A stretch of DNA of 64,000 bases from positions 62,001 through 126,000 of the forward strand of contig NZ_JAEQMY010000001.1 in assembly GCF_016743775.1 (NCBI RefSeq). The letters are read 5' to 3'. Numbering within the stretch: position 1 is the first letter of the stretch; each line of letters begins with the position of its first letter. The DNA is from Microvirga aerilata. Lineage in GTDB: Bacteria; Pseudomonadota; Alphaproteobacteria; Rhizobiales; Beijerinckiaceae. Positions 1-8,851 of the stretch are shown piece by piece. The notes under the pieces are model-generated. The model ran no database searches and was not told where the DNA came from. It saw only the letters and a list, made by a program, of their open reading frames with translations. Both the position numbers and the translations under genes were made by a program.

Positions 1-395
1 AAGCGAGCCGTCGGGCCCCAGGGGTTGTCCCCCGCCGTGATCGCCTCCTTGGCCACGATGGTGGCGACGGCGTCCACGTGCCCGGTGACCATATGGCCGC
101 CGAGCTCGTCCCCGATCTTCAGGGAGCGCTCCAGGTTGATCCTGGTGCCGGGCCGCCAGTCGCCGACGGTGGTGCGCTCCAGGGTCTCGGCCGCCGCATC
201 CACATCGAACCAGCAGCCGCCCTCCCGCGGGCCCACCGCCACCACCGTCAGGCACGGTCCGCCGCAGGCGATGGATGCACCGAGCGCGATGGTCGCGGGA
301 TCATAGGCGGAATGGATGCGCAGGCGCTTCAGGGTTCCCTGAGCCCCCTCCACTGCCGCAACCTCGCCGAGGTCGGTGACGATACCCGTGAACAT
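1..395 (-). CDS. ribE: Riboflavin synthase alpha subunit, 3' end outside window
   Basis: Converts two 6,7-dimethyl-8-ribityllumazine molecules into riboflavin, the last step of riboflavin synthesis, in the cytosol. The 131 visible codons begin [12 protein letters not shown], the family's characteristic start, and carry the first lumazine-binding barrel (ACGGPCLTVV near residues 46-55, then GDELGGHMVTGHVD near 100). Its ATG shares one base with the ribD stop (TGATG), so the two are translationally coupled. The gene runs off the left edge of the window, so the second barrel is not seen. Identity is secure; only completeness is unknown. Confidence 0.93.
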   Translation of the reverse strand, partial: MFTGIVTDLGEVAAVEGAQGTLKRLRIHSAYDPATIALGASIACGGPCLTVVAVGPREGGCWFDVDAAAETLERTTVGDWRPGTRINLERSLKIGDELGGHMVTGHVDAVATIVAKEAITAGDNPWGPTAR

Positions 396-1534
396 CAGGG
401 CTTCTCCCAAAACATGAAAAGGTCCGGGCCGATCTGCTCCTCGGCCAGAAAGCTGAGCTCGTCCATGCGGTCCTGGAGCGAAAGGCCGAGCGCCGGCACG
501 TCGCCCAGGCCCCGTGCCGAGCGGCCGGTGATCAAAACCAGCTCGTCGATGAGGTTTTCCCTGGCAAGCGCATCGGCCAGCTGAGGACCGCCCTCGCAGA
601 AGACGCGGGTCACGCCCCGGGCGCCAAGGAGCTGCAGTGCCTCGGCGAGGGAAACGCGGCCGTCCTGGTCCCTAGAGACCCGCATCACCTCGACGCCCTG
701 CGCGGTCAGGGCCATCTCCGCCTCGACCGGTGCCTCAGCCGTGGTCACGATCCAGGTCTGGATGCTGCCCGCTCCGGCAACGACCCGCGAAGCCGGAGGC
801 GTCCGCAGCCGGGAATCGACGATGACACGAACCGGCGACCGGCTCTCGAGGCCGGGCAGGCGCACGTTCAGCAGCGGATCGTCGGCCAAAACGGTTTGGG
901 CTCCCACCATGATGGCATCCGCATGGGCCCGCATCAGGTGAACCCTTGCCTGAGCGGTTTCGCCGGTGAGAATCAGGCGCGGGCCGTTGCGCGCGCCCGC
1001 AAAGCCCTCGGTGCTGCGCGCAAGCTTCACGGTGACGGCGGGGCGACCCTGCGTCACCCGGGCAATGTGCCCCCGGTGCGCCCGGCGGGCCGCTTCGCCG
1101 AGGCACCCGGCAACGACCTCGATGCCGGCCTCTCTCAGGCGGGCATGGCCGAGCCCCGCCACGCGCGAATCCGGGTCCTCCAGGGCGGACACCACCCTGG
1201 CCACCCCCGCCGCGATCACGGCGTCCGCACAGGGTGAGGTCTTGCCGTAGTGTGAGCAGGGCTCCAGGGAAACGTAGAGGGTCGCCCCCTTGGCTTTTTC
1301 TCCCGCCGCCGCAAGCGCCACCCGCTCCGCATGGGGCCGGCCGCCCGGCTGGGTCGCCCCTTGGGCGATGATCACCGGAGCACTGCCGCTCTCGTCCATG
1401 ATCACGCACCCAACGGACGGGTTCGGCCAGGTCAGGCCGAGATTGCGTTCCCCCAGAGCGAATGCCAGGCGCATATACCGCTCGTCCTGGAAAGTTCTGT
1501 CAGTCATCTGCCACTTCGCGCCTGCGGCATTCAT
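395..1534 (-). CDS. ribD: Bifunctional riboflavin deaminase/reductase RibD
   Basis: Deaminates the GTP-derived pyrimidine and reduces its ribosyl side chain, steps 2 and 3 of riboflavin synthesis. The N-terminal deaminase domain (about 15-160) shows the zinc site H68-A-E70 with C93 and C102 in [11 protein letters not shown]; the C-terminal part (about 165-379) is the DHFR-like reductase. At 379 aa it is a normal full-length two-domain enzyme. The first ATG (1534) overlaps the nrdR stop as ATGA; an internal ATG at 1507 (MTDRTFQ) is an alternative that loses no conserved residue. It lies between nrdR and ribE in one transcription direction. Confidence 0.95.
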   Translation of the reverse strand: MNAAGAKWQMTDRTFQDERYMRLAFALGERNLGLTWPNPSVGCVIMDESGSAPVIIAQGATQPGGRPHAERVALAAAGEKAKGATLYVSLEPCSHYGKTSPCADAVIAAGVARVVSALEDPDSRVAGLGHARLREAGIEVVAGCLGEAARRAHRGHIARVTQGRPAVTVKLARSTEGFAGARNGPRLILTGETAQARVHLMRAHADAIMVGAQTVLADDPLLNVRLPGLESRSPVRVIVDSRLRTPPASRVVAGAGSIQTWIVTTAEAPVEAEMALTAQGVEVMRVSRDQDGRVSLAEALQLLGARGVTRVFCEGGPQLADALARENLIDELVLITGRSARGLGDVPALGLSLQDRMDELSFLAEEQIGPDLFMFWEKP

Positions 1535-2040
1535 GGCTCGGACTGCACGCGCTTCTTCTTGGCGGGAGGCTGCAGTTCGTCGTCGCCGTCTCCCTCAGCC
1601 AACTTGCCAAGAATCTCCTCGAAGTCCTTGGCCTCACGGAAGTTCTTGTACACGGACGCGAAGCGCACATAGGCCACGTCGTCGAGGCCCTTCAGCCCTT
1701 CCATGACGAGCTCGCCTACGGTCTCGCTCGGCACCTCGCCGTCGCCCATGCTCTCGAGCTGGCGCACGATGCCGTTGATCATCCGCTCGACCCGCTCCGG
1801 CTCAACCGGACGCTTGCGCAGAGCCACCTCGACCGACTGCTGGAGCTTGTCGCGGTCGAAGGGAACCCGGCGTCCGGAGCGCTTGACGACCGTCAGCTCA
1901 CGCAGCTGAACCCGCTCGAAGGTCGTGAACCGGCCGCCGCAATCGGGGCAGATGCGGCGGCGGCGGATGGACGAGGAATCGTCCGTGGGGCGGGAATCCT
2001 TCACCTGGGTGTCCAGGCTCCCGCAATAGGGGCAACGCAT
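1531..2040 (-). CDS. nrdR: Transcriptional repressor NrdR
   Basis: Nucleotide-sensing repressor of ribonucleotide reductase operons. It has the N-terminal zinc ribbon (C3-P-Y-C6 and C31-P-D-C34), a basic stretch [12 protein letters not shown], and an ATP-cone domain from about 46 to 136 ([16 protein letters not shown]). Length 169 aa is usual apart from a charged C-terminal tail. It follows glyA by 15 bases and overlaps ribD by four, so glyA-nrdR-ribD-ribE looks like one transcript, an arrangement common in Rhizobiales. No ribonucleotide reductase gene is in the window, so its targets must lie elsewhere. Confidence 0.96.
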   Translation of the reverse strand: MRCPYCGSLDTQVKDSRPTDDSSSIRRRRICPDCGGRFTTFERVQLRELTVVKRSGRRVPFDRDKLQQSVEVALRKRPVEPERVERMINGIVRQLESMGDGEVPSETVGELVMEGLKGLDDVAYVRFASVYKNFREAKDFEEILGKLAEGDGDDELQPPAKKKRVQSEP

Positions 2041-2055
2041 GGATCCGTTTAAACC

Positions 2056-3360
2056 TCAGGCGTAGATTGGGAAACGGCGGGTCAACTCGTGGACGCGCTG
2101 CTTGACCGATTCCTCGATCGAAGCGTTGGCCTCGTCCCCATGCTTGGCCAAGCCATCGAGCGTTTCGACGATCAGCTCGCCCACCCGCTTGAATTCGGCG
2201 ATGCCGAAGCCGCGAGAGGTGGCGGCAGGGGTTCCGAGGCGGACGCCCGAGGTCACCATCGGCTTCTCGGGATCGAAGGGCACGCCGTTTTTGTTGCAGG
2301 TAATGTGGGCGCGACCCATTGCGGCTTCGGCCGCCTTGCCGGTGAGCTTCTTTGGGCGAAGATCGACCAGCATCAGGTGGTTGTCGGTGCCGCCGGCCAC
2401 GATGGCGTAGCCGCCCGCCAGCATGGTGTCGGCCAAGACCTTGGCGTTCTCCACCACCGAGCGGGCATAGAGCTTGAACTCGGGGCGCAGCGCCTCGCCG
2501 AAGGCCACGGCCTTCGCCGCGATCACGTGCATGAGTGGACCACCCTGAAGTCCGGGGAATATGGCCGAATTGACCTTCTTGGCGATGTCCTCATCGTTGG
2601 TGAGGATCATGCCGCCGCGGGGTCCGCGCAGGGTCTTATGGGTGGTGGTGGTGACCACATGCGCATGCGGGAACGGCGACGGGTGAGCGCCGCCCGCCAC
2701 GAGGCCAGCGAAATGGGCGATGTCCACCATGAAGAAGGCGCCGACCTCGTCCGCGATCTCGCGGAAGCGAGCGAAGTCCCAGAATCGGGAATAAGCCGAG
2801 CCGCCGGCGACGATCACTTTCGGCTTATGCTCGCGGGCAAGCGCGGCCACCTCATCCATGTCGATGATCTGGTCTTCCTCGCGCACCTTGTAGCTGACCA
2901 CGTTGAACCACTTGCCGGACATATTCACTGGGGAGCCGTGGGTCAGGTGGCCGCCGCAGGCAAGATCCAGACCCATGAACGTGTCGCCTGGCTTCATGAG
3001 CGCCATGAACACGGCCTGGTTGGCCTGGGAGCCTGAATTGGGCTGGACATTGGCGAACCGGCAGTCGAACAGGCGCTTGGCCCGGTCGATGGCAAGCTCC
3101 TCGGCGATGTCGACGAACTGGCAGCCGCCATAGTAGCGGCGGCCCGGATAGCCCTCCGCGTACTTGTTGGTCATCACCGACCCTTGTGCTTCCAAGACGG
3201 CGCGGGAGACGATGTTCTCGGAGGCGATCAGCTCGATCTCGTCACGCTGGCGGCCGAGTTCGAGCCCGATGGCGCGGGCGATCTCGGGATCGCTGTCGGC
3301 AAGGCCGGCCGAGAAAAAGCTGTTGGACAGATGGCTGTGTGCCGCTTCACTCGCGCTCAT
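2056..3360 (-). CDS. glyA: Serine hydroxymethyltransferase
   Basis: PLP enzyme that interconverts serine and glycine while charging tetrahydrofolate with a one-carbon unit, feeding purine and thymidylate synthesis. All hallmarks are present: [10 protein letters not shown] near 43-52, the [13 protein letters not shown] substrate loop near 68-79, and the PLP lysine K242 in [14 protein letters not shown]. Length 434 aa is standard. It is the first gene of the minus-strand run glyA-nrdR-ribD-ribE. The 130 bases upstream hold its promoter region; I recognise no riboswitch there. Confidence 0.97.
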   Translation of the reverse strand: MSASEAAHSHLSNSFFSAGLADSDPEIARAIGLELGRQRDEIELIASENIVSRAVLEAQGSVMTNKYAEGYPGRRYYGGCQFVDIAEELAIDRAKRLFDCRFANVQPNSGSQANQAVFMALMKPGDTFMGLDLACGGHLTHGSPVNMSGKWFNVVSYKVREEDQIIDMDEVAALAREHKPKVIVAGGSAYSRFWDFARFREIADEVGAFFMVDIAHFAGLVAGGAHPSPFPHAHVVTTTTHKTLRGPRGGMILTNDEDIAKKVNSAIFPGLQGGPLMHVIAAKAVAFGEALRPEFKLYARSVVENAKVLADTMLAGGYAIVAGGTDNHLMLVDLRPKKLTGKAAEAAMGRAHITCNKNGVPFDPEKPMVTSGVRLGTPAATSRGFGIAEFKRVGELIVETLDGLAKHGDEANASIEESVKQRVHELTRRFPIYA

Positions 3361-3490
3361 GGGTTCACTCTCGCCTTCCTGGGAGCCTTAGCCGATACGG
3401 CCGCTCGATCTGCACGTGCCGTGGCCTTTAACATGGCAGGCTTCACCGCGCCAACTGCTCCAGAGACATGCCCACCCGGCTTATGAAATG

Positions 3491-3518
3491 CAACAGCCCG
3501 CCGGAGGGCGGGCTGTTG
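3491..3518 (-). terminator. Hairpin terminator after the L,D-transpeptidase gene
   Basis: A perfect 12-bp inverted repeat (3491-3502 with 3507-3518) with a 4-base loop lies 21 bases beyond the stop of the minus-strand L,D-transpeptidase gene and upstream of glyA. On the minus strand it is followed by GCATTTCAT, a weak T-tract, so termination there is likely but may be partial. Confidence 0.7.
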
Positions 3519-3538
3519 GGAGCTTTGTCGCAGAAGGC

Positions 3539-4810
3539 TCAGTTCTGGAGGAACATCTCTTCGTCCGGCTCGGTAGGCGTCCGGCTTGCCACCGGGATGG
3601 CGTTGCCGAGGCCGTCCTTGTTGTAGATGTCGTCGCGGAACTGCACGAGGCCGTCCGGGGTCGCCCAGGCCGTCATGTAAATCCAGTGGATCGGAACCGC
3701 CTGCGCCAGACGGGCGTCGATGCGCTCGCCGGACTTGAAGGTGGCGTCGATCTGCTCGCGGGTCCAGCCGGGGGTGTCCTTCAGGAGCCACTCGATGTAA
3801 TCGCGCACGTTCTGAATGCGGATGCAGCCCGAGGAGACGAAGCGGAAATCGTCACCGAAGATGCCCTTGGAGGGCGTGTCGTGCATGTAGACGCCGTGCT
3901 GGTTCGGGATGTTGATGCGCACGAAGCCCATGGAGTTGAGGTCGCCGCCCGGGTCCTGGCGGAAGCGGTAGCGGGTCGCCTCGTCGGAGAACCAGTTGAT
4001 CTGGCTGGAGGGAACCTCCTGGCCGGCCGCGTTGAAGATGCGGATCTTGTTCTCGGCGAGGTAGTTCGGCTCCTTCTGCATCTTGGGGATGAGGTCTTTT
4101 TTGACCACGGAGGCAGGAGCCGTCCAGAACGGGTTGAAGTTGACCTCGACAACCTTCGAGTTCAGCAGCGGGGACTGGCGGTCGATCTTGCCGACGCCGG
4201 CCGCGTGCCGGGAGTGGACGACGCCGCCCTCAACGGCCTCGACGAGAGCGGCCGGGATGTTGGCGACCGCATACCGGCTGGGCAGCCCGGCGCCGACGAG
4301 GGTGCGCAGGCGAGCGACGTTGATCTCAAGCTGGCGGATGCGAACATCGGCCGGCACGTTCATGGCGGCCACCGTCGGGGCCGTGATGGTGCCCGTGGAG
4401 CTGATGCCGTGGCGGGCCTGGAAGCGGCGGACGGCGGCCTCGACATAGGAATCGTAGATCGGGGATTCGCCGGCGGCCTGGTCGAGGTCGCCCGTGATGA
4501 TGAGGCGCTGGCGCAGCGCGATGACGGCCGGGCTCTTGGAGCCGACGCGCAGGCCCTGGACGCCCTGGACCGGCTGCCAGCCGCCACGGGCGGCGATGTT
4601 GCGGTAGTACTCGATCATCTGCTCGGTGGCGGCGAGCGCCTCCTGAGACAGCATGGGGGTCGAGGTCCGCTGGACCCGGGTGCGGGACACAGCTTCGTAG
4701 TTCTGCGACCACTCGGCCTGGCTCTGAGCGAACTGCTGGGCCAAGGCTCCGGTCGCCGGCGTGAAGATGAGGGCGAGCGATCCAGTCAGGAGGGTACGGC
4801 GAGACAACAT
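3539..4810 (-). CDS. L,D-transpeptidase (YcbB/YkuD family), exported
   Basis: Periplasmic cell-wall enzyme expected to form 3-3 crosslinks or attach proteins to peptidoglycan, as rhizobial LDTs do. A twin-arginine-like signal (SRRTLLTG, hydrophobic core, cleavage near ALA-QQ at 24-25) is followed by a peptidoglycan-binding domain (about 88-152, GSKSPAVIALRQRL) and a YkuD domain. The catalytic set is H310 (MHDTPSKG) and C329 in FRFVSSGCIRIQNVRDY. Length 423 aa fits the short YcbB group. It is monocistronic, between a terminator downstream and a 399-bp divergent region upstream. The exact crosslinking role is inferred from the family. Confidence 0.9.
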   Translation of the reverse strand: MLSRRTLLTGSLALIFTPATGALAQQFAQSQAEWSQNYEAVSRTRVQRTSTPMLSQEALAATEQMIEYYRNIAARGGWQPVQGVQGLRVGSKSPAVIALRQRLIITGDLDQAAGESPIYDSYVEAAVRRFQARHGISSTGTITAPTVAAMNVPADVRIRQLEINVARLRTLVGAGLPSRYAVANIPAALVEAVEGGVVHSRHAAGVGKIDRQSPLLNSKVVEVNFNPFWTAPASVVKKDLIPKMQKEPNYLAENKIRIFNAAGQEVPSSQINWFSDEATRYRFRQDPGGDLNSMGFVRINIPNQHGVYMHDTPSKGIFGDDFRFVSSGCIRIQNVRDYIEWLLKDTPGWTREQIDATFKSGERIDARLAQAVPIHWIYMTAWATPDGLVQFRDDIYNKDGLGNAIPVASRTPTEPDEEMFLQN

Positions 4811-5209
4811 GAGCGCAGGCTCTTCCCGGTTAGGTGTGGTCGGTCAAAGGAGCGGCAGACAAGCGTCGGGATCCGCTCCCATTCCCAGCGATAAGTGCCG
4901 GGATAGGATTAAAGAACGGTATCGAAAACAGGGAACATCAGGGCCGTTTTATGGCAAATCGCCCCATTGGACTTCCACCCGGCTTCGAAACCGCTCTTGA
5001 GGGGTACGTAACTTTGAAGTGTGATCTTGGGGATACACTTCTGCGTGAGGAGCTTGGCATTACGGTTTGTTGCCAATCGACCGAGATCAGGTTGCCTGCC
5101 GAGCCTGGGCTGAACGTCGACCTCCCCCCCGTCATAATAGTGACGTTATAACTGCAATATGCGGATCCTCACCAGCTTCATCCCGGCTGGAGAGAGAAAG
5201 GATCTTGCT
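4811..5209. other. Divergent intergenic region, 399 bp
   Basis: Lies between the minus-strand L,D-transpeptidase gene and the plus-strand histidine phosphatase gene, so it should hold both promoters. I see no clear -35/-10 pair, palindrome or RNA gene. A 66-codon reading frame from 4951 to 5151 is open but has no convincing ribosome binding site or recognisable motif, so I do not call it a gene. Confidence 0.5.
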
Positions 5210-5959
5210 ATGGATATTGAAAAGAACAAGGACGGCGCGGATCGGCGCTCAGTCCTCAAGGCCGTTTTGGGAACGCCGCTCCTCTTCAGCGCAGGCACGC
5301 TCTCATCGCCTGCGCTTGCCCAGACGCCGCTTACTGCTTCCGGCAAGCTTACGGTTTACTTCGCCCGTCACGGGGAGAGCGAGGCCAACGTCCTCAATGT
5401 CTTCTCCAACCGCGGCGTGAAGCATCCGCTGACGATCAAAGGGTACCAGCAGGGCAAAACTCTGGCCGAGGCCTTGGCCAGGGATAAGATCGAGGCAATC
5501 TATTCGAGCCCGATTACCCGCGCCGTGCAGACTGCGGACATCATCGCCCTGGCCACGAACAAAGTCGTGCGCTTGGCCCCAGAAATTCGCGAATACGATG
5601 TCGGAGTCTACGGAGACACCGGGAGTGAGCAGGGCTGGAAGATCTTCGATGAAGTGCAGGAGGCCTGGAACAGGGGTCAGCCCGAAGCCAAGATGGATGG
5701 CGGCGAAAGCCTCAACGACCAGAAAGGGCGCTTCCTTCCCTTCATGTCCCGCTTGCTTGCTCATCACGGCCCGACGGGCGGCGCCATCGTGCTCGTGGCA
5801 CATAGCGGCATCTACCGGAACATGCTGCCCCTGGTGTTCGACAACATCGACTTGAAGTTTTCCATGGGCAACAAGCTTGCCAACGCGAGCTATGCCAAGG
5901 GGGAGCTTCGCGATGGCCGCCTTCACTGCGTGGAGTGGAACGGTAAAGCTATCTCATAG
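5210..5959 (+). CDS. Exported histidine phosphatase family protein
   Basis: Member of the phosphoglycerate-mutase-like histidine phosphatases. The catalytic RHGE motif is at residues 53-56 (FARHGESEAN), SSPITRAVQTA gives the second arginine, and LVAHSGIYRN carries the second histidine. A twin-arginine-type leader (DRRSVLKAVLG, then an AxA cleavage site near SPALAQ) predicts export, so it acts in the periplasm. I chose ATG 5210 (249 aa) because GAGAAAGGA sits just upstream; an in-frame ATG at 5159 would put 17 extra residues before the leader. The substrate cannot be told from sequence. It is monocistronic. Confidence 0.85.
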   Translation: MDIEKNKDGADRRSVLKAVLGTPLLFSAGTLSSPALAQTPLTASGKLTVYFARHGESEANVLNVFSNRGVKHPLTIKGYQQGKTLAEALARDKIEAIYSSPITRAVQTADIIALATNKVVRLAPEIREYDVGVYGDTGSEQGWKIFDEVQEAWNRGQPEAKMDGGESLNDQKGRFLPFMSRLLAHHGPTGGAIVLVAHSGIYRNMLPLVFDNIDLKFSMGNKLANASYAKGELRDGRLHCVEWNGKAIS

Positions 5960-5980
5960 GTGAAGCCTGCCTCCTCAAGG

Positions 5981-6017
5981 TCCCATGCCCGCACCCGTCT
6001 GTAGGCTAGGCATGGGA
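5981..6017. terminator. Inverted repeat between convergent genes
   Basis: TCCCATGCC at 5981-5989 pairs with GGCATGGGA at 6009-6017 across a 19-base loop. It sits between the ends of the plus-strand phosphatase gene and the minus-strand membrane protein gene and could end transcription from both sides. The loop is long and there is no T-run. Confidence 0.4.
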
Positions 6018-6037
6018 AACCTGAAGGCCGGCCAGCC

Positions 6038-6496
6038 CTATGCCTCCCGCGCCGCGAGCCATGAAATTCCCAAGTAAACGGCCATGAGGGTGAGGAAGAA
6101 CGCCACCGTCATGACGCCGCCGGATACGATGCCGGGAAAGAAGGCTGCCAGGATGAGGTGGCTCATGATGGCCAGAAGCCACATGATGCCGCCCCAGGTG
6201 CTCGCCATCCACAGGCCCACGGCCGCGATCAGGTCGATCAGGGCGAAGTAGATCACGGTTGCTTGATAGCCTGTCGAACGGGCCTCGAAGTGCCCAATGG
6301 GGGTCCAGATGCCGAGAATCACCGCCCAGGCGCTCAGGCCCTTCATGATCCACAGGATGGACAGGATCCGCATGAAGCAGGTGAGCACGAAGCTCCAGCG
6401 CATGAAGCCCTGGGGTGCGGGGCGCTCCTCGATGCGGTCGGAGAGATAGTCACGCGCCGCTTGGGCGGACGATCCTTGGCTGCCGCTGCGGGGCAT
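6038..6496 (-). CDS. Small integral membrane protein, DUF6163-like
   Basis: 152-aa protein of unknown function. After a polar head of ~30 residues it has four hydrophobic segments (around 32-56, 75-95, 100-118 and 122-148), so an inner-membrane protein is expected. From memory it resembles a family found in Rhizobiales and called DUF6163; I could not confirm that. Its ATG (6494-6496) overlaps the stop of the upstream acyl-CoA hydrolase gene as TGATG, so the two are translationally coupled and this start is well supported. The reading frame stays open far upstream, but that part is a shadow of the hydrolase gene. Confidence 0.75.
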   Translation of the reverse strand: MPRSGSQGSSAQAARDYLSDRIEERPAPQGFMRWSFVLTCFMRILSILWIMKGLSAWAVILGIWTPIGHFEARSTGYQATVIYFALIDLIAAVGLWMASTWGGIMWLLAIMSHLILAAFFPGIVSGGVMTVAFFLTLMAVYLGISWLAAREA

Positions 6497-7548
6497 CAGG
6501 CGATCTCCAGTTCTTGTGCCCCAAGGCTCGCGAAGTGATGCTCGATCACGGCCGGATCGACCGCCTCCAGGGAGGCCGGCTGCCAGCGGGGCTGGTTGTC
6601 CTTGTCGATCAGGACCGACCGGACGCCCTCGTAAAAGTCGTGGCCTTCGCCGATGCGGGAGACGATGCGGAACTCGACCTTCATGGCCTCCTCGAAATCG
6701 AGGGCTGCACCCCGGCGCACCTGCTCGAAGGCAAGGTTCATGCTGGTGGGCGATTTCGTGCGCATGCCCGCCGCAGTCTTGGCGGCGAACTCGGAGCCTC
6801 TGCCGGCAGCCTCGTCGAGGCGCTGGAGAATTTCGGGGACGCTGTCGCCCGAAAAACAGGAATCGATCTCGACCCTGTGGGCCTCCAGCGGCGCAGGACC
6901 GGGATCGGCCGCGGCCCTGGCCAGAGCCTCGTCCACCGGCTCGCCCGCGATCAGCGCCTCGCGCAAGGCGGGGATGCTCCCGCTCGCAACGGAATGGGTC
7001 GCGAGGCCCAGCATGACGGCATCGGCGCGCTTCACCCGCTCCCCGGTGAGCGCAAGGTACATGCCGCTGTGGCCGGGAAGGCGTGGCAGGGCATAGGTGG
7101 CGCCCACATCGGGGAAGAAGCCGATTCCTACCTCCGGCATGGCGAAGAGATAGCGCTCCCCGGCCACCCGGTGCGAGCCGTGCAGGGACACGCCAACGCC
7201 GCCGCCCATAACGATGCCATCGATGAGCGACACGTACGGCTTCGGATAGCGCTTGATCCGGATGTTGAGCTGGTATTCCTCCCGCCAGAAGGCGAGCGCC
7301 TCCTCCCGGCGTCCGGCCTTGAGGTCCTCGGTGAGTTGGCGGATGTCGCCGCCGGCGCAGAATGCCTTCTCGCCGGCGCCCTGCACGACGATGCGCGTCA
7401 CGGACGGGTCGCTCTCCCAAGCGTCGAGCGCCCGCCGTATCTCGCGGACCATGGCCAGGTTGAGGGCATTGAGCGCCTTCGGACGGTTGAGCGTGATGAG
7501 ACCGGCCTCACCCTGCTTCTCGCAGACGACCTCGGCGCTCTCGTCCAT
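6496..7548 (-). CDS. 3-hydroxyisobutyryl-CoA hydrolase / enoyl-CoA hydratase family
   Basis: Crotonase-fold protein, most like 3-hydroxyisobutyryl-CoA hydrolase of valine breakdown. It shows LNRPKALNALNL, the first oxyanion-hole segment KAFCAGGDIRQL, the second GGGVGVSLHGSHRV, and the HIBCH-type MPEVGIGFFPDVGATY with its glutamate. At ~350 aa it is longer than simple enoyl-CoA hydratases (~260) and fits the hydrolase group. I place the start at ATG 7548 because GAGGAG lies six bases upstream; the frame is open to 7605. It is coupled to the membrane protein gene after it. The exact acyl-CoA substrate is inferred. Confidence 0.85.
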   Translation of the reverse strand: MDESAEVVCEKQGEAGLITLNRPKALNALNLAMVREIRRALDAWESDPSVTRIVVQGAGEKAFCAGGDIRQLTEDLKAGRREEALAFWREEYQLNIRIKRYPKPYVSLIDGIVMGGGVGVSLHGSHRVAGERYLFAMPEVGIGFFPDVGATYALPRLPGHSGMYLALTGERVKRADAVMLGLATHSVASGSIPALREALIAGEPVDEALARAAADPGPAPLEAHRVEIDSCFSGDSVPEILQRLDEAAGRGSEFAAKTAAGMRTKSPTSMNLAFEQVRRGAALDFEEAMKVEFRIVSRIGEGHDFYEGVRSVLIDKDNQPRWQPASLEAVDPAVIEHHFASLGAQELEIA

Positions 7549-7782
7549 GGAACACTCCTCCAATATCGGTATGTGGCTTAAAACAAGGTGCGGGTCAGCC
7601 GTCAATGCACCCTTGTCGTTCCCGAACCCGGCGGATCGCCGGGGATGACATGTGGGTCAGTCTAACCGGAATTTCACATGGATCCTGCCGAAGTGCGACC
7701 TCGAACCCTTTTTTAGAGCGATTTAAATGTGCTAACCCTCAGCCCAGCGCCAGCGCATCGAAGCCGGCGCCGGATGAGGATC

Positions 7783-8826
7783 ATGTCGAAGCTGTCGCCG
7801 TTCCCCCGCCCCTCCTCAGAGGAAGCACGCCCTTCTTCCCTGAACCTGTCCCACCGCCCGCGGCGCAACCGCAAGGCCGAGTGGTCGCGGCGGCTCGTGC
7901 GCGAGAACGTGCTGACGGCAAACGACCTGATCTGGCCGATCTTCATCGTGGAAGGCGCGTCCGGTCGCCAGCCGGTCGGCTCCATGCCGGGCGTGGAGCG
8001 ACTGACCATCGGCGAGGCCGTGCGTGAGGCCGAACGGGCAGCCTCCCTCCACATTCCGGCCGTCGCGCTCTTTCCCTATACGGACCCCGCCCTGCGCGAC
8101 CCGACAGGCTCCGAATCCCTGAACAGCCGCAATCTGGTCTGCCGCGCGGTGCGTGAGATCAAGAAGGCCGTGCCGGAACTCGGGATCATCTGCGATGTAG
8201 CCCTCGATCCCTATACCAGCCATGGCCACGACGGGGTCATGGACGGCCAGAGGATCCTCAACGACGAGACCGTTGCCCTTCTGGCGCGGCAGGCAGTCCT
8301 TCAAGCAGAGGCCGGAGCGGATATCATCGCTCCCTCCGACATGATGGACGGGCGCGTGGGAGCCATTCGCACCGCTCTCGACGAGATGGGCTTCCAGGAC
8401 GTGCAGATCATGGCCTATGCGGCCAAATACGCCTCGGCCTTCTACGGCCCCTTCCGGGACGCCATCGGCACCAGCGCCACCCTGGTAGGCGATAAGCGCA
8501 CCTACCAGATGGACCCTGCCAACGCAAACGAGGCCATGCGGGAGGTCCTGCTCGATCTGGAGGAAGGCGCCGACATGATCATGGTCAAGCCGGGTCTGCC
8601 CTATCTCGACATCGTGCACCGGGTGAAGGAGACCTTCGCGGTTCCAACCTTCGCCTACCAGGTTTCCGGCGAGTACGCGATGATCAAGGCCGCGGCCGCC
8701 AACGGGTGGATCGATGGCGAGCGAGCCATGATGGAAAGCCTCCTGGCCTTCAAGCGAGCCGGTGCCGACGGCATCCTCACCTATTTCGCTCCTCAGGTGG
8801 CGGAAAAGCTGAAGACGCAGGGCTGA
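7783..8826 (+). CDS. hemB: Delta-aminolevulinic acid dehydratase (porphobilinogen synthase)
   Basis: Condenses two 5-aminolevulinate molecules to porphobilinogen for heme, cobalamin and possibly bacteriochlorophyll. Both Schiff-base lysines are visible (MAYAAKYASAFYGPFRD and MIMVKPGLPYLD). The metal-switch segment reads DVALDPYTSHGHDG, with Ala/Asp/Asp where zinc enzymes have cysteines, so this is the magnesium-type enzyme known from alphaproteobacteria. Length is 347 aa from ATG 7783 (MSKLSPF). ATG 7774 or 7729 are also in frame; the GATGAGGA before 7783 is close but plausible. Transcribed away from the acyl-CoA hydrolase gene. Confidence 0.95.
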   Translation: MSKLSPFPRPSSEEARPSSLNLSHRPRRNRKAEWSRRLVRENVLTANDLIWPIFIVEGASGRQPVGSMPGVERLTIGEAVREAERAASLHIPAVALFPYTDPALRDPTGSESLNSRNLVCRAVREIKKAVPELGIICDVALDPYTSHGHDGVMDGQRILNDETVALLARQAVLQAEAGADIIAPSDMMDGRVGAIRTALDEMGFQDVQIMAYAAKYASAFYGPFRDAIGTSATLVGDKRTYQMDPANANEAMREVLLDLEEGADMIMVKPGLPYLDIVHRVKETFAVPTFAYQVSGEYAMIKAAAANGWIDGERAMMESLLAFKRAGADGILTYFAPQVAEKLKTQG

Positions 8827-8851
8827 CGCGTCCCGGTCGCAGGGCCTCTTC

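Noticed and set aside
3443..3469. Eight-codon leader-like frame (MSLEQLAR) upstream of glyA
   Set aside because: No ribosome binding site, no run of regulatory codons and no alternative hairpins seen.
4951..5151. 66-codon open frame in the L,D-transpeptidase/phosphatase gap
   Set aside because: No convincing ribosome binding site, motif or signal; expected by chance in open high-GC sequence.
6038..7420. 460-codon minus-strand frame that would fuse the membrane protein to a long N-terminus
   Set aside because: The upstream part is a frame-shifted shadow of the acyl-CoA hydrolase gene; the TGATG overlap gives the true start at 6496.
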